DNA of 64,000 nt from Nemopilema nomurai (taxonomy: Eukaryota > Cnidaria > Scyphozoa > Rhizostomeae > Rhizostomatidae), in assembly GCA_003864495.1 (NCBI GenBank), contig ML133433.1:520722-584721 (forward strand), read 5' to 3'. Below are positions 60,425 through 64,000 of the stretch, in pieces. The translations under genes were made by a program, and so were the position numbers. Below the pieces are notes generated by a model that saw nothing but the letters and a program-made list of their open reading frames with translations, did no database searches and was not told the DNA's origin. How positions within the stretch are numbered: position 1 is the first letter of the stretch; each line of letters begins with the position of its first letter.

Positions 60425-60780
60425 TCTTAATTTCCAATTCCTTTCTTACTTTCTCATGCATCCATAATTTCTACTGCTATCTTAATTTCTCCTTCCATTT
60501 TAATTTTCAACTCCTTTCTTACTTTCTCATACATCCATAATTTCCACTGCTATCTTAATTTCTCCTTCCATTTTAATTTTCAATTCCTTTCTTACTTTCT
60601 CATGCATCCATAATTTCTACTACTAACTCAATTTCTCCTTCCATTTTAATTTTCGAATCCTTTCTTACTTTTCTCACCTCCTTAATTTTTCCTATCACCT
60701 TAAATTATCATACCACCTTGATTTCTCATTCCTTTCTTGATTTCTCATTTCTTTCTTAATTTGTCATTCCTTTCTTAATG
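60425..60780 (+). repeat. About 73-bp imperfect tandem repeat, pyrimidine-rich
   Basis: Just over three copies of a unit with catgcatccataatttctac, tctccttccattttaatttt and cctttcttactttctca, decaying into shorter ttcttaatttctcattcc repeats to about 60780. Confidence 0.8.
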
Positions 60781-61040
60781 TTTAGAGCACCGCTGGAGCA
60801 ACAAAATAGTAATCAGCCTGTGTGTTAAGTATTTCACCAATTGATAGTGTTGAAGATCATTTCTCCATTGCTCTGGCAGTTAGTTAGAAGTCAACTAAAA
60901 TGCTTAACGTAAGTTTCCTAATGACATGAAACGATAATGGTATGATAAGTCAGCGAACAGAATAGGCAAAGTGGCATGACCAGTAGCCATCAGCCGATTA
61001 AAACATCAGTTTTTTTCCAAACGCTTCCAACTGTGTGTCA

Positions 61041-61771
61041 TCATGGCTCATTTGGAAGCTCTCTGTAGTCTTTAAGCTCCTTCAGCTCGAACTCTGCCTT
61101 TGTCATTCTTGGTCGATAACAGAACTTCTGATTTTCCAAGCAGAATTTGCAAACAATTGTTTGGAGAATTTCTCCTCTCTTTGCCTTCTAAAACGAAAAT
61201 CAAAGTGTAGAAAAGGTCCAAAAGGGTAGTCGCGACTGAAAATCAAGACCCCATTGAGTACGTTTAGCAACAAGCCAATAATCCATGTAACGAGGCTATC
61301 TCTATTTTAAGCAGAACTTAATAAGATTTCACTGCTCTATTCTTGTGCGAATAAGCATTTTAACAGGGGTATTGACTTAACAAAAGCATTTACATTTTCT
61401 AAAGCTATAATTTCTTCTTGGGGTTGTCGATTGTTAGCAGAATCGCGTTTCGATTATTCCATAGAATGCTTGGAAGTGTCAACTTGTACTGGGCAAAGGA
61501 ATCCAACAAAAAAGAATGTCCTGAACTCACGAGGTTGAATAACCAATTTTAGCTAGCGTTGGTGGCCATTTCGGCTATCATTTGAGCCACTGTTTCAACT
61601 GGCGACGAGCCACTGTTCTAGCTGCTGTTTGGGCCCCTATTAGCTAAATAGTTAACTTACCTCATGCTGGCGTTTTCCCCACATTTGTAGTCCACCACTA
61701 GTAAGGCAGTTGACCCCGGCCAGAAGGTCAATGCCAACCAGCAATATCAGTATGCATAAACTCTTGTTCAT
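61041..61771 (-). CDS. Secreted peptide precursor 3, diverged paralogue on the minus strand
   Basis: Exon 1 is complement(61661-61771) and exon 2 is complement(61041-61187); 85 residues. The signal peptide (MNKSLCILILLVGIDLLAGV then NC) has V and C at -3/-1 and is followed immediately by the same LTSGGLQMWGKR. Exon 1 ends CATGAG|gtaagt in phase 0; exon 2 begins after ttcgttttag, phase 0. Exon 2 encodes KAKR, a helical stretch, then CKFCLENQKFC, the same C-x2-C-x6-C spacing as precursors 1 and 2, and a longer charged tail to a TGA. Elsewhere the proteins share almost nothing. Most codons of the 12-residue core differ silently from gene 1, so the match is old and protein-level. The gene faces gene 2 tail to tail. 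Confidence 0.78.
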
Positions 61772-61860
61772 TGCTTCTGCGGACTGAACACTTACACTGG
61801 TTTGCACACAGACTAGCAAGGCTGATCTTTTCTCGCTAAACTCATTGAACAAATTAGTCT

Positions 61861-61871
61861 TCTCTTATAAG
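61861..61871 (-). promoter_or_regulatory. TATA-like box of peptide gene 3
   Basis: The minus strand reads TTATAAGAGA about 90-100 bp upstream of the ATG at 61771, the same spacing as in genes 1 and 2. Confidence 0.5.
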
Positions 61872-62810
61872 CAAAGCAACTTTGCCACAAATAGTATTGC
61901 GAGCTTCTTAAGAATCTTAATCATAGCTTAGCGCTCAATTCTTTTTTCAAATGAGCACGTCTTCTACATTCGTCTAGAAATTCTTTGAAAAATCCACCTA
62001 AATGTACAGCTTTACTCTAAGAGAGTTTAATTAAGTGAAAAACGGACAAAATTTTGTTTCAGCTTCTAAAAATTGAGGAAACGGCTAGAAAAATACACAA
62101 TGCAAAATGAATGAAATATCAACTAATCCGTTTCCATTCTAATCCTCTTCTCGAGAAACTTCTCAGTTGTATTCTCTTCATCATAGCATTGGCCAGTGGT
62201 AGTTTCTTTAGGAATAAGATTTGTTTTTCTAGACATGAAATGTGCTTAGTATTGGCCTTGATCATGAGGATAAGCGCGATTTATCTCTTTCATCGAATCG
62301 AAGAAAAATGATGTTCGTGATAATATAAAAAAGGTTATCAATGTTGTCTAGGACGAAGTAATTTGCTGGCTTGCTGCTTAAACTCCTGTCGTAAATTGTT
62401 TTTTTATGAAAACACGGAAGCCTTCGTTTATCCTATTCAAGACTATATGTCACTTTTCGATTACGAAAGTAAATATGGATACGTGAAGTATTTTGAGTAC
62501 AACAGATAACAGCGTCATTTCGGGTTTTGTTTGAATTGACGGCAAATCGTCTTGCTATCTATCTTTCGAGGGACTGTCAATAAAGCACTACTTAATCTGC
62601 GATTTGCTGGCGACAGAGCTGTCCAATTCATGAATCAAAATCATATTTCTATTCATTTGTCTCTCTGTTTATCGTCTCAACGCCAAATTCTGTTCAAATA
62701 TCCTCAAAGCACCTCTTTATCTAGCTGAAAATCGGCCACTGCGTGGTAGGTAACTAATTGTGTGCCGTACTTCATCAGAAGGCAGCATTGCGTCGCAGCT
62801 TCATTCGTCC

Positions 62811-62819
62811 TATAAATAG
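62811..62819 (+). promoter_or_regulatory. TATA box of a possible further small gene
   Basis: TATAAATAG, close to the consensus TATA box, 66 bp upstream of the ATG at 62877. Confidence 0.4.
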
Positions 62820-62876
62820 CATGGCCCTCGCAAAGTCGTCCTTGAATGCTGCTAGCAAGTGCTTGAAGTTGCAGCA

Positions 62877-62910
62877 ATGGATCTACTCAAGATTTCACTA
62901 CTTTTGAGCG
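62877..62910 (+). CDS. Possible first coding exon of another secreted peptide
   Basis: ATG begins MDLLKISLLLS, a hydrophobic signal-peptide-like start, and the exon ends AGCG|gtaaga in phase 1. A candidate second exon begins after ttttag at about 63000 (ASLDIELIKTIWCK, stop near 63080), but lacks GKR and the Cys pattern. The coding part is too short to be sure. Confidence 0.25.
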
Positions 62911-64000
62911 GTAAGATGTTGCAACATGTTAAAGCAGATAGATAGACTCTTGAAATATTTTCTTTATCTTTTTAATAACTCATTTGAGGCTTTTAGCAAG
63001 CTTAGATATCGAATTAATAAAGACTATCTGGTGCAAAGTTTCATTTGAACAATCGAACGAACAATCCTCTTGAAACTGTTTACATTTATTTGATTTCTTT
63101 CATTTATTAATTCGATTACTGAGAACGCTCAATTTTTGAAAGCCGGTCTATGGCTCTTTATTGCTGTCAGACCTATGCTGTTCTTTCAATGGATCATACC
63201 CCTTGCTGGTCGTGCACGCATACGTCGGGCGCAAAAGGAGGACTTTGTTTGGGAGTATGAAGACTGCAATAAGCATTTACCATAGGAAAGTCTCTTATGT
63301 AGATAGCTTTGTCATAATGCCTAGCTAGCTACAGGAACATATGTACTTTGTTACCACTCACCGAAGGGGACACGTGGCCCCTGTTTAAAAAAAGCGTTAG
63401 CGCATTTCCGGGTAAAGCGCTTTCTTGAATCAAACATTCTAAAATTGAAATTACCCTGTAGTATGGATGTTGTTCTTTCAGCGTCCGCTTTTCAATGCAG
63501 CCAACGTTGATTTTAGAAGACCAGCAATTCTCGCTTGTAGTTCGCATGGAGCTTCATTACTTGTTAACACTACCATGGAATACCATAGCCTCCATAAAAG
63601 CTTCGAGCTGAACGTCTTTTGACCTCTTGCATGCTACTTGAGAAGTTATTAAATACTAAAAATGCCTGTTGGGGCACCGATCTGATGTGAAATCATCTTG
63701 AAATTTACCTCCCCTTCAAAATTTTTGATGCAACTTTAATTGCTTGGAAAAGAAGCATTGGCCTCATGAAGACCAACACAGACACGTCTTGCCAGACGGT
63801 CATGTTAGAGGAAGTAAAAGTCCAGTATCCGAACGATTGTTTAATTTGGTCGAGATTAATTCATACTTCTTTTCCTTGCCATTAGCATTTTGAGCGCTGA
63901 GATAGCTCTGTGTTCGAATTAAGGGTACATTGTTCAAACCAGAGTTGAGTCTTGACCTAAGTAACTAGCATGATCTTCAGAATTGGAAACAGTACTTCAA
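62911..64000. other. End of window, no gene supported
   Basis: Apart from the uncertain second exon near 63000, I see no coding region, RNA gene or element on either strand. Confidence 0.4.

Noticed and set aside
62111..62311. 66-codon ATG frame with hydrophobic stretches
   Set aside because: No promoter, splice or family support; composition fits chance in AT-rich DNA.

Overview
This window is animal nuclear DNA, probably from a non-vertebrate metazoan. Its genes are split by GT-AG introns. It carries a spectraplakin, an RGS22-type gene, Penelope-like retroelement pieces and cut-and-paste DNA transposon remnants, and intron minisatellites are frequent. A cnidarian or similar marine invertebrate would fit, but nothing here fixes the phylum. 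Exon limits were placed by hand from splice signals, reading phase and remembered family sequence. No search or alignment was run.

Region 1 (1-22.8 kb, + strand) is the 3' part of a spectraplakin (MACF1/dystonin/Shot family). Twelve exons of about one spectrin repeat each, all phase 0, lead into a 5.85-kb exon holding about 18 repeats. A few more repeat exons follow, then a last exon with EF-hands, a GAS2 microtubule-binding domain and a basic tail with an SxIP-type motif. At least 4,457 residues are visible. The actin-binding and plakin parts lie upstream of the window.

Region 2 (22.8-32.6 kb) has a TA-flanked foldback element, a Penelope reverse-transcriptase fragment on the minus strand, a TPR-SET gene (26,997-29,119) whose last part is joined by an apparent 32-bp intron or a frameshift, and a hAT-like non-autonomous element with a 5-bp target duplication.

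Region 3 (32.6-53.5 kb, + strand) is an RGS22-like gene that I could assemble into 26 phase-consistent exons (1,605 codons plus stop). Its introns hold six large tandem arrays, a Penelope GIY-YIG fragment between inverted repeats, and a tRNA-like relic.

Region 4 (53.5-64 kb) is the most interesting part. It holds three small two-exon genes for secreted peptide precursors. Two are in a nearly identical 929-bp tandem duplication; the third is diverged and on the opposite strand. All three place the same 12 residues, LTSGGLQMWGKR, directly after the signal peptide, which predicts an amidated nonapeptide, LTSGGLQMW-amide. A second exon encodes a C-x2-C-x6-C segment. I do not recognise this family; it looks like a neuropeptide or peptide-hormone precursor family. 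A possible further secreted-peptide first exon with a TATA box lies near 62.9 kb.
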